64,000 nucleotides of DNA from Magnetospirillum sp. (GCA_024707145.1 JANQAI010000003.1:124001-188000), one strand, 5' to 3'; counted from the first letter of the stretch, positions 13,552-23,063 are shown. Numbers and translations: made by a program. The notes: generated from the sequence alone by a model not told the origin.

Positions 13552-14232
13552 TCAGAACAGCGCGTACTGATTGGCGCCGGGCTTGGCGCGCAGCTTGCCG
13601 TTGGGCTTCGGCTCGGGCCGGGAATGACGGGCGATGACGTCGAAGGGAATGGGCTTGAGCGCACGGGCCTCTTCCAGTTCCACGGTCAGGGCATGGTTGG
13701 CGTGCAACAGGCGGCGGTTCTCGGCCTCCAGCCGCATGCGCCGGGCCTCGGCCTCGGCCAGCCGGGTGGCGGCCGCCGCGCCCTCCGCCTGGGCCTGCCG
13801 CAGGGCCGCCTGCTGGGCGGCGAGGCGCGCGACCTCGGCCCGTTCATGCTCCAACGCCCCGGTCAGTTGCTCCAATTCGGCGCGCATCCGGATGGTATCG
13901 GCGGCGGCGCGGGCGGCCTCGTGCAGGCTGGCCGGCTCGGCCGGCAGCGGACCGGCGCCGCCGCGCGCCTGCTTCAGCCGCTCATTCTCGGAACGCAGGT
14001 GGCGGATCTCGTTGCGCAGGTCGAAGATGGCGTCTTCCAGCACCTCGCGGTCCACGGCGTCGCCCGCCCCCGCTTCGGCCTCGGCCAGCCGGCGGGCCAG
14101 CTCGACGAAATCGGCGCCCTCGGCCTCCAGCAGCCGCTTGGCGGTGGCCAGGGCGTGCAGCGCCTCGGTCTGGTTGTCCGAGGCCGCCAACGCCAGCACC
14201 TTGGCAAGCTTGGAAAAGTCCATAACCGACAT
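13552..14232 (-). CDS. Hypothetical coiled-coil protein
   Basis: A 226-residue protein I do not recognise by function. The N-terminal 45 residues ([20 protein letters not shown]...LLEAEGADF) resemble the short helical repeat seen in DUF2786-like proteins. The rest is Ala/Glu/Arg-rich with heptad-like spacing over about residues 60-190, suggesting a long coiled coil. It ends with a conserved-looking tail ([10 protein letters not shown]). There is no signal peptide or membrane segment, so it is probably cytosolic. It sits 71 bases upstream of dapF in the same direction. Start 14232 or 14223 cannot be distinguished, and neither has a good Shine-Dalgarno site. Confidence 0.75.
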   Translation of the reverse strand: MSVMDFSKLAKVLALAASDNQTEALHALATAKRLLEAEGADFVELARRLAEAEAGAGDAVDREVLEDAIFDLRNEIRHLRSENERLKQARGGAGPLPAEPASLHEAARAAADTIRMRAELEQLTGALEHERAEVARLAAQQAALRQAQAEGAAAATRLAEAEARRMRLEAENRRLLHANHALTVELEEARALKPIPFDVIARHSRPEPKPNGKLRAKPGANQYALF

Positions 14233-14328
14233 CTCGTGGGTGGAGCGTTGCTAGACCCCGAGAGTTTGATTCGGCGGAATCGGGAAATCAAACAAATTCG
14301 CCGTCCGGGCGAAGTTGGACCTCGGCGG

Positions 14329-14362
14329 GCCCATGCCGGCGGTTGGCCCATGCCGGCGGTTG
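14329..14362. repeat. Perfect tandem duplication of a 17-bp unit
   Basis: GCCCATGCCGGCGGTTG occurs twice head to tail, in the 167-base gap between the coiled-coil gene and the binding-protein gene. It looks like a recent slippage duplication. No other gene-like signal is visible in the gap. Confidence 0.85.
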
Positions 14363-14399
14363 GAGCGCCGCCAGCATGGCCCGAATGCTTATTTAATGC

Positions 14400-15608
14400 T
14401 TACTTCTTGACCAGTGGGCACTCGCTCTCCGACAGCGGGCGGAAGGCCTTGTCGCCCGGCACGGTACGGACGAGCTTGAGGTAATCCCACGGCTGCTTGG
14501 ACTCGGAGGGCTTCTTGACCTCCAGCACATAGAGGTCGTGGACCATGCGGCCGTCCTCGCGCACCTTGCCGTTCTTGGCGAAGAAGTCGTTGACCGGCAG
14601 TTCCTTCATCTTCTTCGCCACCGCCTGGGCTTCGTCGGTGCCGGCGGCCTGTACCGCCTTGAGATAATGGCTGACCGCCGAGTAGGTGCCCGCCTGGCCC
14701 ATGGTGGGCATGGCGTGATGGCGCTCGTAGAAGCGCCTGGACCAGGCGCGGGTCTCGTCGTTCAGGTCCCAGTAGAAGGCCTGGGTCATGATCAGGCCCT
14801 GCGCCGCCTCCAGGCCGATGGCGTGGATGTCGGTGATGTGCAGGTAGAGGCCGGCCAGCTTGACGCCCGATTCGGCCAGGCCGAACTCGCGCGCCTGCTT
14901 GATGGAGTTCACCGAATCGGCGCCGGCATTGGCCAGGCCCACCATGTGGGCGCCCGAGGCCTGGGCCTGCAGCAGGAAGGACGAGAAATCCGAGGTGCCC
15001 TGGGGATGCTTGACCCCGCCCAGCACCTTGCCGCCCGCCTTGGTCACGGCGGCGGCGGTGTCGCGCTCCAGCGCATGGCCGAAGGCGTAGTCGGCGGTGA
15101 GGAAGTACCAGGGCCCCTGGTCCGCCAACGGCAGGCCGGTGCCCACCGCCAGGCCGTAGGTGTCATAGGTCCAATGGATGCCCACCGGCGAGCAGAACTT
15201 GCCGGTGAAATCGGACGAGCCGCCGGTGGAGGCGATCACCAGACGGTTCTTCTGGCGGCCGATCTCCTGCACGGCCAGCAGCACCGACGAGGTGGGGATG
15301 TCGACGATGGTGTCCACCTTGTCCTGGTCGATCCAGCGGTTCACCAGCGCGGCACCCACATCGGGCTTGTTCTGGTGGTCGCCGGCCACCACTTCGATCG
15401 GCTTGCCCAGCACCTTGCCGCCAAAATCCTCGACCGCCATCTTGGCGGCGATCACCGAACCGGGGCCGGCCATGTCCACATAGATGCCCGACTGGTCGTT
15501 GAGCACGCCGATCTTGACCACGCCGTCGGAGACGGCATCGGCCGCCACCGCCGAACCGGCCAACACCGCCGCGACCGCGCCGGCCGCCAGGAAACCCTTC
15601 ACACCCAT
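14400..15608 (-). CDS. ABC transporter substrate-binding protein (branched-chain amino acid/amide type)
   Basis: Periplasmic solute receptor of the Peripla_BP_6 (LivJ-like) family, 402 residues. It has a Sec signal peptide (MGVKGFLAAGAVAAVLAGSAVAAD, cleavage after about residue 22). The type I binding-protein core begins VKIGVLNDQSGIYVDMAGPG. A good AAGGGG ribosome-binding site supports start 15608. The family binds amino acids, amides, urea or aromatic acids; the ligand cannot be told from sequence. No permease or ATPase genes adjoin it, so it is an orphan receptor that must share a transporter encoded elsewhere or act as a sensor. Confidence 0.88.
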   Translation of the reverse strand: MGVKGFLAAGAVAAVLAGSAVAADAVSDGVVKIGVLNDQSGIYVDMAGPGSVIAAKMAVEDFGGKVLGKPIEVVAGDHQNKPDVGAALVNRWIDQDKVDTIVDIPTSSVLLAVQEIGRQKNRLVIASTGGSSDFTGKFCSPVGIHWTYDTYGLAVGTGLPLADQGPWYFLTADYAFGHALERDTAAAVTKAGGKVLGGVKHPQGTSDFSSFLLQAQASGAHMVGLANAGADSVNSIKQAREFGLAESGVKLAGLYLHITDIHAIGLEAAQGLIMTQAFYWDLNDETRAWSRRFYERHHAMPTMGQAGTYSAVSHYLKAVQAAGTDEAQAVAKKMKELPVNDFFAKNGKVREDGRMVHDLYVLEVKKPSESKQPWDYLKLVRTVPGDKAFRPLSESECPLVKK

Positions 15609-15723
15609 CGCCTACCCCTTCTCGAAATGCATATTGCGTTCGGCTGGGGATCATTTGCCATTTTACATTCTTATCAGTCAATACGTTTTATATAAAACAG
15701 CTATATTATGTTATTTATCCCGC

Positions 15724-15757
15724 AAAGAAACCCCGCCTCGGCGGGCGGGGTTTCCGA
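15724..15757 (-). terminator. Intrinsic terminator of the DHH phosphoesterase gene
   Basis: Perfect 11-bp stem (15727-15737 and 15744-15754, GAAACCCCGCC) followed on the minus strand by TTTG. It lies seven bases after the stop codon of the gene ending at 15761. Confidence 0.75.
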
Positions 15758-15760
15758 AGC

Positions 15761-16693
15761 TCAACCGTCGGCATTGATGCGGGCGACGATGTCCTTGAGC
15801 GCCACTTCCGCCTTGTCGTTGCCCACCTGGCAGGTGCCGGCCTTCTCGTGGCCGCCGCCGCCGTACTCCAGGCACAAGGCGCCGATATTGGTCTTGGACG
15901 AGCGGTCCACGATGGAGCGTCCGATGGCGAACACGGTGTTCTGCTTCTTCAGGCCCCACATGACGTGGATGGAGATGTTGCACTGGGGATTCAGCGCATA
16001 GATCATGAAGCGGTTGCCGGCAAAGATGGTCTCTTCCTGGCGCAGGTCCAGCACCACCAGATTGCCGTGCACGGTGGAGCAGCGCTTGAGCTGCTCCTTG
16101 AACTGTTCCTCGTGGCCGAAATAGAGGTCGGTGCGCTCCCTCACATCAGGCAGGTCGAGGATCTGCTCGATGGTGTGGTTCCGGCAATAGTCGATGAGGT
16201 TCATCATCAGATGGTAGTTGGAGATGCGGAACTCGCGGAAACGGCCCAGGCCGGTGCGCGCGTCCATGATGTAGTTCAGCAGGGTCCAGCCGGTGGGCGA
16301 CAGGATGTCATCGAGGGAATAGTGGGCGGAGTCGGCCTTGTCGACCTCCTCCATCATCTTGTCCCAGGCGGCGGGAAAGCGCACGGCACCACCGTAATAG
16401 TCATAGACCACCCGGGCGGCCGAGGGCGCGTTGGGATCGATGACGTGGTTGTCCTTCTTGCCGACGCGGATGGTCTCGGACAAGTGGTGGTCGAAAGCCA
16501 GGCTGACGCCGTCCACATAGGGAAGGTTGGTGGTGATGTCGTTGGGGCCGATATCGATCACCCCGTCCTGCATGTCCTTGGGGTGCACGAACTTGATCTC
16601 GTCGATGATGTCCAACTGCCTGAGCAGCACGGCGCAGACCAGGCCGTCGAAATCGCTGCGGGTCACCAGACGAAACTTGCCATTTTCCGACAT
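15761..16693 (-). CDS. DHH-family phosphoesterase (exopolyphosphatase-related)
   Basis: Cytosolic metal-dependent phosphoesterase of the DHH/DHHA1 superfamily, 310 residues. The N-terminal metal-binding motifs are TRSDFDGLVCA (DxD-like), IGPND and FDHHLSET (the DHH triad). The C-terminal DHHA1 domain has the GGGGHEKAGTCQV motif. Such proteins hydrolyse short oligonucleotides (NrnA), pAp, cyclic dinucleotide breakdown products or polyphosphate, and I cannot choose among these. A clear AGGAGG site supports ATG 16693. Single-gene unit with its own terminator. Confidence 0.85.
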   Translation of the reverse strand: MSENGKFRLVTRSDFDGLVCAVLLRQLDIIDEIKFVHPKDMQDGVIDIGPNDITTNLPYVDGVSLAFDHHLSETIRVGKKDNHVIDPNAPSAARVVYDYYGGAVRFPAAWDKMMEEVDKADSAHYSLDDILSPTGWTLLNYIMDARTGLGRFREFRISNYHLMMNLIDYCRNHTIEQILDLPDVRERTDLYFGHEEQFKEQLKRCSTVHGNLVVLDLRQEETIFAGNRFMIYALNPQCNISIHVMWGLKKQNTVFAIGRSIVDRSSKTNIGALCLEYGGGGHEKAGTCQVGNDKAEVALKDIVARINADG

Positions 16694-16835
16694 CGCAACC
16701 TCCTACCCACCCGAAAGGAAGGGCAGCTTATCCCCTGGCGCCGGCAGTGACAACGGGCGGTGGTGCGCAGGGAGCTTTCCCTGGCTGCCGGGGTGGGATA
16801 AACAGAAGGGCACCCTGACCACCGAGCCCCGTTCC

Positions 16836-17507
16836 ATGCGCGCTTCCCGTCCCCTGCTGCTGATGCTGGCCGCCCTGACCGCAGGCTGCGCCGACCCCGA
16901 GCCGTTCGTGGATACGGGCCAAAACCTGTACCAGGCGGTCATCGCCAAGCCCAAGGACCCGGTGCTGGTCAACGGCTCTCTCCCCATCTGCTACAGCGAC
17001 GAGACGCCGTGGGACGAGGTGGTCGCGCTGGTCACCGAACGCTGCGCCGCCCATGGCCTGCAGGTGTGGCCGCAGAGCAGCGTGCAGCGCTGGCAATGCC
17101 GCGCCACCTCTCCCCATCGGGCCGTCTTCCAGTGCTACGACCCCGAGATGCTCACCGCCAAGGGCCAGTACGTGAACCCGTTCAATCGCGGGGCGGTAGA
17201 AGCGTGGGAGCGCGAAACCGGCAAGACCGCCAAGCCGCACAACTTCATGACCGGACCGGTGCCGGTCGCGCCGGCGGACGAACCCCTGCCGCAGCGCCCG
17301 TCGGCCCGCGACGTGCCCGCCACCACCCCGGCCCCGCAAGCGCCCCCGCCAGCACAGCTGACCCCGGAAGGCATGGCCAGCCGCCCCGCCATGCCGAGCC
17401 CGCCTTACCGCATCGAGGGCCCGCCGCCGCCGCCACCGGTGCCAGTGCCCGAAAACGGCGGCTTCACCCTGCCGCAGGGCAGCTGGGGCGACCACTTCCA
17501 GGAATGA
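16836..17507 (+). CDS. Putative lipoprotein, proline-rich C-terminus
   Basis: A 223-residue protein starting MRASRPLLLMLAALTAGCAD, a lipoprotein signal peptide with lipobox LTAGC, so it should be lipid-anchored. The central part (about residues 45-140) has several cysteines in a compact unknown domain (ICYSDETPWDEVVALVTERC, FQCYD). The C-terminal third is Pro/Ala-rich and probably disordered, spanning the periplasm. I do not recognise the family. It is transcribed divergently from the DHH phosphoesterase gene and converges on ohr, sharing one terminator. A longer frame runs upstream, but the lipoprotein signal fixes this start. Confidence 0.75.
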   Translation: MRASRPLLLMLAALTAGCADPEPFVDTGQNLYQAVIAKPKDPVLVNGSLPICYSDETPWDEVVALVTERCAAHGLQVWPQSSVQRWQCRATSPHRAVFQCYDPEMLTAKGQYVNPFNRGAVEAWERETGKTAKPHNFMTGPVPVAPADEPLPQRPSARDVPATTPAPQAPPPAQLTPEGMASRPAMPSPPYRIEGPPPPPPVPVPENGGFTLPQGSWGDHFQE

Positions 17508-17508
17508 C

Positions 17509-17540
17509 GAAAGGCCCGCCGGTCCCCCGGCGGGCCTTTC
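17509..17540. terminator. Bidirectional intrinsic terminator
   Basis: Perfect 14-bp stem (17509-17522 and 17527-17540, GAAAGGCCCGCCGG) with a four-base loop. The A/T ends of the arms give a short U-run in both directions. It serves the lipoprotein gene (plus) and ohr (minus). Confidence 0.85.
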
Positions 17541-17557
17541 CGCTTGTGCGGGTCGGG

Positions 17558-17983
17558 TCAGAGGACCACCAGACGCACATCCACGTTGTTGCGGGTGGCA
17601 TTGGAGTACGGGCACACCTGATGCGCCTCGGCCACCAGCTTTTCGGCAGCTTCCCGCTCCAGACCGGGCAGAGCGATCTCCAGTTCCACCTGCAGGCCGA
17701 AGCCGCCTTCCGAACGCGGACCGATCCCGACGAAGGCGGTGATCCGGGTGTCCGCCGGCACCTTCACGCCGGTCTTGGCACCGACGAACTTCATGGCACC
17801 GATGAAGCAGGCGGAGTAGCCGGCGGCGAAAAGCTGTTCCGGGTTGTTCCCATGGCCACCGGCACCGCCCAGTTCCTTGGGCGTGGACAACTCGATTTCC
17901 AGGCTGCCGTCCTCGATGACGGCGCGGCCGTCACGGCCGCCATAGGCGGTGGCGCTGGTGGTGTAGAGCACATTGACCGACAT
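17558..17983 (-). CDS. ohr: Organic hydroperoxide resistance protein Ohr
   Basis: Thiol peroxidase of the Ohr/OsmC family that reduces organic and lipid hydroperoxides using lipoylated partner proteins. The 141-residue protein starts MSVNVLYTTSATAYGGRDG at ATG 17983 with a good AGGAAGG site. It contains both redox cysteines, in GYSACFIGAM and HQVCPYSNATR. The VCPYSNATR signature separates Ohr from OsmC. Dihydrolipoamide proteins reduce Ohr, so the lpd/sucB products in this window are potential partners. It is divergent from the ohrR-like regulator, the usual arrangement. Confidence 0.95.
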   Translation of the reverse strand: MSVNVLYTTSATAYGGRDGRAVIEDGSLEIELSTPKELGGAGGHGNNPEQLFAAGYSACFIGAMKFVGAKTGVKVPADTRITAFVGIGPRSEGGFGLQVELEIALPGLEREAAEKLVAEAHQVCPYSNATRNNVDVRLVVL

Positions 17984-18129
17984 GGCTGATCCCTTCCTGC
18001 TGGAGGCCCCGCGGGCCCCTTGTCCGCATTTATATATCGTCAAATTTAATAGTGCACAATATATTTCTTATGGCGCGCGGTCGAATAGCCCGCTACCTAA
18101 TCATCTGGGATAAACGGACCGGACCGATC
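17984..18129. promoter_or_regulatory. ohr-ohrR divergent promoter region with AT-rich operator candidate
   Basis: In an otherwise GC-rich context, 18029-18068 is strongly AT-rich (TATATATCGTCAAATTTAAT then GCACAATATATTT). This is consistent with overlapping promoters and an OhrR operator, which in other bacteria is an AT-rich palindrome. An exact operator cannot be defined by eye. Confidence 0.5.
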
Positions 18130-18711
18130 ATGAGCCAGTGCACCGATGACGATCTGCTGCTGAGCAACCAACTCTGCTTCGCCGTCTATTCCACCGCCCA
18201 CGCCTTCAACCGTCTGTACAAGCCGCTGCTGGAAGCGCTGGGGCTGACCTATCCGCAATATCTGGTCATGCTGATCCTGTGGGAACGGGATGGCCGCTCG
18301 GTCAAGGAGATCGGCCAGCAAATGCGTCTGGACACCGGCACGCTGACCCCCTTGCTCAAACGCCTCGAAGCGATGGGGCTGGTGCGGCGCAGCCGCGACG
18401 CCGGGGACGAGCGGGTGGTCCGCGTCACCTTGAGCGAACAGGGCCGAACCCTGCGCGAAACCGCACGCGCAGTGCCGCAGCAGGCGGCCTGCGCCGTCGG
18501 GCTGGCGGCGGGGGAACTGGCGGCGTTGCGCGACCGGATGTTCCGCCTGCGCGACGCCCTGGATTCCCGCGCTGCCGCAAGACTGAAGAACTGCATCCAC
18601 ACGGGAGCGTGGGTTGAAACGACCCGGTGCAGGTGGCCGTGGAGAGGAAAATTGGGGCACCCACCCCTAGGCATTAACCCCGCGGTCCCCTTGACTGGCC
18701 CGCCGAGGTAA
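18130..18711 (+). CDS. ohrR: Organic-peroxide-sensing MarR-family repressor OhrR
   Basis: Winged-helix regulator expected to repress ohr until organic peroxides oxidise its sensor thiol. The N-terminus LLLSNQLCFAVYSTAHAFNR carries the conserved reactive cysteine of OhrR. Further motifs are LTYPQYLVMLILWE, the recognition region LDTGTLTPLLKRLEAMG and the wing DAGDERVVRVTLSEQG. The conserved region ends around residue 150. The frame runs on for about 40 atypical residues (GAWVETTRCRWPWRG and beyond), longer than the family. This suggests a lost stop codon or a further base error near 18575-18590. Divergent from ohr. Confidence 0.9.
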   Translation: MSQCTDDDLLLSNQLCFAVYSTAHAFNRLYKPLLEALGLTYPQYLVMLILWERDGRSVKEIGQQMRLDTGTLTPLLKRLEAMGLVRRSRDAGDERVVRVTLSEQGRTLRETARAVPQQAACAVGLAAGELAALRDRMFRLRDALDSRAAARLKNCIHTGAWVETTRCRWPWRGKLGHPPLGINPAVPLTGPPR

Positions 18712-18812
18712 GCACGCCGCTTCCGGGATAACCCACGGCCGGCGCGCAACTCGCGCACAGGTTCTGTCGTTGCCCCTTGTGAAGGTTCCACCTCGCGGAA
18801 GGCGATAGACAG

Positions 18813-19806
18813 ATGGCGACCAACCAGAACGACATCATCGGGGCCACCGCCGCCCAGCAGGCCACCGGCGCCCAGATCGTCGGCGGCAACGGCGACGATC
18901 TTCTGCTGGCCGACGGAGCCCAGGTCTGGACCGGCACCCTAACCCCCATCAACGGTTCGGGCGTCGCCGGTACGGCCACCGCCACCCTGAACGGCACGCA
19001 ACTGCAGGTCCAGGTCCAGGCATCCGGCCTCGAAGCCGGCCAGACCCATCCCGCCCACATCCACGGCCTTACCGCGCAAGGCGGTGCGCCCATCGACTCG
19101 CACCTTGCCACCACACTTCAGGACACCGATCTGGATGGCTTCGTCGAGTTGAACGAGGCGCGCGTCACCCAAGGACCGCCGCTGGTCGATCTTACCGAAG
19201 CCAATGGCCAGTTTCCCACCGCCGCCGCCGACGGCACGCTCAACTTCACCTCCACCATCGACCTGAGCACGCTGCCGCCGCAGCAATTGGCCCAGTTGTT
19301 CCCGCTGGACCTGGAGAATCGTGGAACTGCACGGCCTGTCGGTGACCGCCCAGGACGGCACGGCGACCGGCGGCGAGGTTGACGGCACCGCCGGCTACAA
19401 GGCGATGCTGCCGGTAGCCGGAGTCGAATTGACCGATGTCAGCAACTCTCCCCTCACCCCAGCGGTCCTGCGCGGCGACAACGGCGCCGACATGCTGCTG
19501 GGCTCCAGGGGCGACGATTTGCTGCTGGGCGGCCAGGGCAACGATATCCTTGCTGGGCAGGCCGGCAACGATCAGTTGGTGGGCGGCTCGGGCCGCGACA
19601 CCTTCGTCGTCGGCCGGGGCGCCGACCTGATCGTCGATTTCCAGCCCGACATGGACAAGCTGACGCTGGACAACGGCACGTCCCCGAGCGCGGTCCAGGT
19701 CAGTTCCGCCGAGGGCGGCCTTCTGCTCACGGCGGGTGATTCCACGGTCACCCTGATGGGGGTGGAAACCGCGCCGGCCAACGTGACCGACTGGTTCGCC
19801 GCGTGA
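18813..19806 (+). CDS. CHRD-domain/RTX calcium-binding secreted protein, frameshifted
   Basis: Two overlapping frames make one protein of about 330 residues. It begins with an RTX-like half repeat (VGGNGDDLLL). A CHRD domain follows (TLTPINGSGVAGTATATLNG, HPAHIHG, DTDLDGFVEL). RTX nonapeptides come next (GSRGDDLLLGGQGNDILAGQAG and GGSGRDTF), then a C-terminal region typical of type I secretion substrates. The frame breaks at about 19311-19322, between LFPLDLE and IVELHGL. CHRD domains occur in extracellular proteins of unclear function and RTX repeats bind calcium outside the cell. No T1SS genes are nearby. The break is likely an indel error. Confidence 0.75.
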
Positions 19807-20006
19807 GATCCCTGCGGGAAGGCCAGCCGCCCCTGTCCGGCTGGCCCCTGCCGGCAGGGGCGCCCGGGAATCCCAAGCAGGCCCCATAAATCGCGCATAA
19901 ACAGAGCTTTGCGCCTTTCCGTCTCGATGCTTAACGGCGGGAGGCAGGACAATGGCACCGTGAGCCGGGAAAGGTGCCCGCACCCCCGGCGAAGGCGGAG
20001 GATGCC

Positions 20007-20237
20007 ATGTCCCATGAAGACATGCTTGGCCTGTTGCTTGGCCTCGGCGCGCTGGCGGCGATGATCGGTTACCTGGCCGATGTGTATTTCCAACCGCAGC
20101 GCTTCTGGTGGCTGGAATTGCCGCGAGCCGGCGGATCTCTCGCCAAGATCCCACCGCCGGGACGCGTCCGCGAGGGCCCTCATCATCCCGCGATGGCCGC
20201 CGATGCCGGCGGAGCAGGCATCCGCAACGAGACCTGA
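20007..20237 (+). CDS. Small single-pass membrane protein
   Basis: A 76-residue protein with a strong GGCGGAGGA ribosome-binding site before ATG 20007. Residues 6-28 (MLGLLLGLGALAAMIGYLADVYF) form one membrane helix. The remainder is a Pro/Gly-rich hydrophilic tail. No family is recognised. It lies 51 bases upstream of the RlpA-like gene in the same direction and may be co-transcribed with it. Confidence 0.6.
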   Translation: MSHEDMLGLLLGLGALAAMIGYLADVYFQPQRFWWLELPRAGGSLAKIPPPGRVREGPHHPAMAADAGGAGIRNET

Positions 20238-20288
20238 CGGCCGCCGGCCCTGGCGTCAACAACCAAGACAACAGGGGGATGCAACGCT

Positions 20289-20735
20289 GTGGGCAACCCT
20301 GCCATCGTGCTCCGAGCCCTTGCCTTCGCCGGCTTGGGGACATTGCTCTTCGCCCTGCCGGCGGGCGCGTTCGCGACGCCCCGCCTTCCCTGCCAATCGG
20401 CCGGACCGCCTCCCCGCATTCCTGACGTGGCCGGCCCAGGCCGCCCGGCCAAGCTGGTCACCGCCTCCTGGTACGGCCCACGCCACCAGGGCCGCCCGAC
20501 GGCCAGCGGCGAGATCTTTGATGCCGGCGCCCTGACCGCGACCCATCCCTCCCTGCCTTTCGGCACCCGATTGGTGGTGACCAACCCGCGCATCGGCAGC
20601 ACGGTAAGGGTATGCATCAACGACCGTGGGCCGTTCGTGCGAGGGCGCACCCTGGATCTGTCGGAAGCCGCCGCCCGGCTGATCGGCACTCACGATGCCG
20701 GCACGGCCACGGTGGCGATTGTCGTGTCACGTTGA
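20289..20735 (+). CDS. RlpA-like double-psi beta-barrel protein
   Basis: A 148-residue exported protein with a GTG start and signal peptide (ALAFAGLGTLLFALPAGAFA). The mature part is an RlpA-type double-psi beta-barrel with the motifs TASWYGPRHQGRPTASGE, FDAGALTATHPSLPFGT, VTNPRIGSTV and INDRGPFVRGRTLDLSEAAA. RlpA proteins act as lytic transglycosylases on denuded peptidoglycan or as septal proteins. This copy lacks the C-terminal SPOR domain and has no lipobox, so it is a soluble minimal form and enzymatic activity is not certain. Confidence 0.88.
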   Translation: MGNPAIVLRALAFAGLGTLLFALPAGAFATPRLPCQSAGPPPRIPDVAGPGRPAKLVTASWYGPRHQGRPTASGEIFDAGALTATHPSLPFGTRLVVTNPRIGSTVRVCINDRGPFVRGRTLDLSEAAARLIGTHDAGTATVAIVVSR

Positions 20736-20758
20736 AGGGGGCGCCGGATTTCTGGCGC

Positions 20759-22545
20759 TCAGCCCGGCCGGGGCGGGCCCGGCAGCATCACCGAGAAGCG
20801 CGAGCCCTTGCCCAGCACGGAAGCCACACTGACCTCGTGCCCCAGCAACTGGCAGGCGCGGCGCACGATGGCGAGTCCGAGGCCCAGGCCCATGGTGCTG
20901 TCGCGCGACGGATTGCCCACCTGGTGGAATTCGTCGAAGATGGCTTCCTGCTGGTCGATGGGAATGCCGATGCCGGTATCCACCACGTCCAGGCGGACGC
21001 CGCCGCCGCGACGGCGGCAGCCCAGGAGAATCCGGCCGCCGCTGGGCGTGTAGCGGATGGCGTTCTCCAGCAGGTTGCGCACCACCCGCTCCAGTACGGC
21101 CGGATCGCTGCGCACCGCCTCGCGGCAGGGCACCAAGCGCAGCTGGATGCCGCTCTCGGCCGCCCGCAGGCGATATTCCTCGGCCAACGGCGCCAACAGC
21201 TCGTCCATGGCGATGCCGCGGATGACGGGAGTGATGGCGTCGGCGTCCAGACGCGACACGTCCAGCAGGCCGCTCAACAGGCGCTCCAGCGCCCGCAGTG
21301 AACGCTCCACGTGGAGCAGCATGCGGCTGGCCGGGTGGTCCACCGGGAAAGTGGCCTGCAGGGCCGAATGGAACAGGAAGAGCGACTGCACCGGCTGGCG
21401 CAGGTCATGGTTGGCGGCGGCAAAGAACTTGGCCTTGGAGGCCAGCGCTTCCTCGGCCGCCTTGCGGGCCAGCGACAGGTCGCGCTCACGCGAGGCGATC
21501 AGCGTGGCGGCGCAGGACAGCGAATCCACCACCGCGTCCAGTTCGCGGATGCCGGTGGCCGACGGCTGCACCGGCTGGCCCATGCCCAGTTTCCCCGCCA
21601 TCTCGCCCACTTCGCCCAGGCGGCGCGCCAGTTGACGGGCAAGCTGGAGGGTGAGGCCGGCGGCGGCCGCCAGGATCAGCACGCCCCCACCCCCCAGCAG
21701 GGCGAGGAAGCGGTTGCGCTGAGCGTCCAGGCGCTCGCGCGGGACGGCGATCGCCAGGAACCACTGCGACATGTCCAGGCGCCGGAACGTGCCGATAACC
21801 GGCGTGCCGTCGCGGATCACGTTCTCATAGGTGCCCGAGCGGCCCTCGGACACCGCCCGCAGCAGGCCGGCGCCCGCCTTGGTACCCACCGAGGCCTCCG
21901 AATCGCGGGTGCGCGCGATGGTGACGCCGTCGCGGTCGAATACCGCCGCGATCCAATGCTCGTTCAAGCCTTGGGACCGCAACACCTGAAGAATGCGCTC
22001 GGGTTCGACCACCATGCGCAGCACGTAGATGACGGTCCCGTCGTTCAGGACCGGGACATCCACGGTGAAGATGGGCCGCCCCTCGATGGCGCCGATGAAC
22101 AGGTTGGACACCCGCATGCGGCCGCTGCCCACCACCTCGAGCACACCCGGAATGTCGCCCGACAGGGAAGGGCCGCGCCCAGCTTGCGCCGGGTATTGAA
22201 GAGGATGGCCCCGTCGGGGGACAGCAGCGAAATGGAACCGCCGATGGCCGACTGGCCGATGAAGGCGCGGGCCTCCTCGTAGGCGGCAGTCAGATTGCCG
22301 AAACGCAGGTCCTCGTCCACCGCCAGCGCCGCCAACTCGCGCGAAGCGCCATAGAGGACCTGCTCAACCGCCGCGGAAACGGCGGACGCGCGCTGGACCA
22401 GTTCCTCCAGCTCGCGCTGGCGGCGGTCCTCGGCCATCTGCATGACGATGAAGGCGGCGAACAGGATGACCGGCAGCGACGCAGCCAACGCCAGCAAAAG
22501 CAGACGAAAGCCGATCGACGTCGTGCGCGCACCCAAGCCCTTCAC
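20759..22545 (-). CDS. Sensor histidine kinase with periplasmic sensor domain, frameshifted
   Basis: Membrane histidine kinase of about 595 residues. An N-terminal membrane helix (FRLLLLALAASLPVILFAAF) precedes a periplasmic Cache-like domain of about 240 residues, a second helix (LLGGGGVLILAAAAGLTL) and a HAMP-like linker. The dimerisation domain has the phospho-acceptor in ANHDLRQPVQSLFLF, and the ATPase domain has ENAIRYTPSGG, DTGIGIP and GLGLGLAI. The frame breaks at about 22167-22173; adding one C in the CCC run joins LGAAP to SLSGDIPGVLEVV. No response regulator adjoins it, so its partner is elsewhere. It shares the HDLRQPVQSL H-box with the kinase at 37427-39485. Confidence 0.88.
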
Positions 22546-22667
22546 CGCTCACCCGCTCCGTTGCCCGAGTACCCGTCATACCACAGGGTGTGGCAAGTAC
22601 TTAGGCCTTTGCCGTGGTTCCCGCCTGATATGGGGCGTCGACGACGGCGACTGGAGCACAGCGGGTG

Positions 22668-22898
22668 TCAGCGTGGCCCGCACAGGCGCGAGCGGCGGCT
22701 TTCCTGCTCGATCTCGTCGGCGCATTCACGGCAATAGCGGGCGCGCGGATTGGCTTTCAGGCGGTCGGTTTCGATGACGCAGCCGCAATCCTGGCAGACA
22801 CCCGAGGACGACGGGCCGTCCATACGGTTGAGCACGGCCTTTAGCGCGCCAGCGTTAAACGCTTCGATCCGCTCGGCAGCGCAATCAATGTCGTCCAT
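22668..22898 (-). CDS. Small DksA/TraR-type C4 zinc-finger protein
   Basis: A 76-residue protein starting MDDIDCAAERIEAFNAG at ATG 22898 with a GGGAGGGG site. The C-terminal half has the zinc finger CxxC-x17-CxxC (CQDCGC...YCRECADEIE) of the DksA/TraR family. It lacks the long coiled-coil tip needed to reach the RNA polymerase active site through the secondary channel. It resembles short TraR/YbiI-like members, whose role is uncertain. Single gene. Confidence 0.85.
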   Translation of the reverse strand: MDDIDCAAERIEAFNAGALKAVLNRMDGPSSSGVCQDCGCVIETDRLKANPRARYCRECADEIEQESRRSRLCGPR

Positions 22899-23063
22899 GG
22901 GGTTCCCCTCCCTACACAACATCTAGTGCCGGCGGATCATGCGCGCCCACAACCGCCATGTAAAATGAAAAGTCTGTGATGTGCGCGGGGGCGCCATCCT
23001 TTCGCGCGCTTCCCCTGGACCCCGCCAAAATGGGAAAAGGGATCGCCCAAAAGGAGGTTACCC

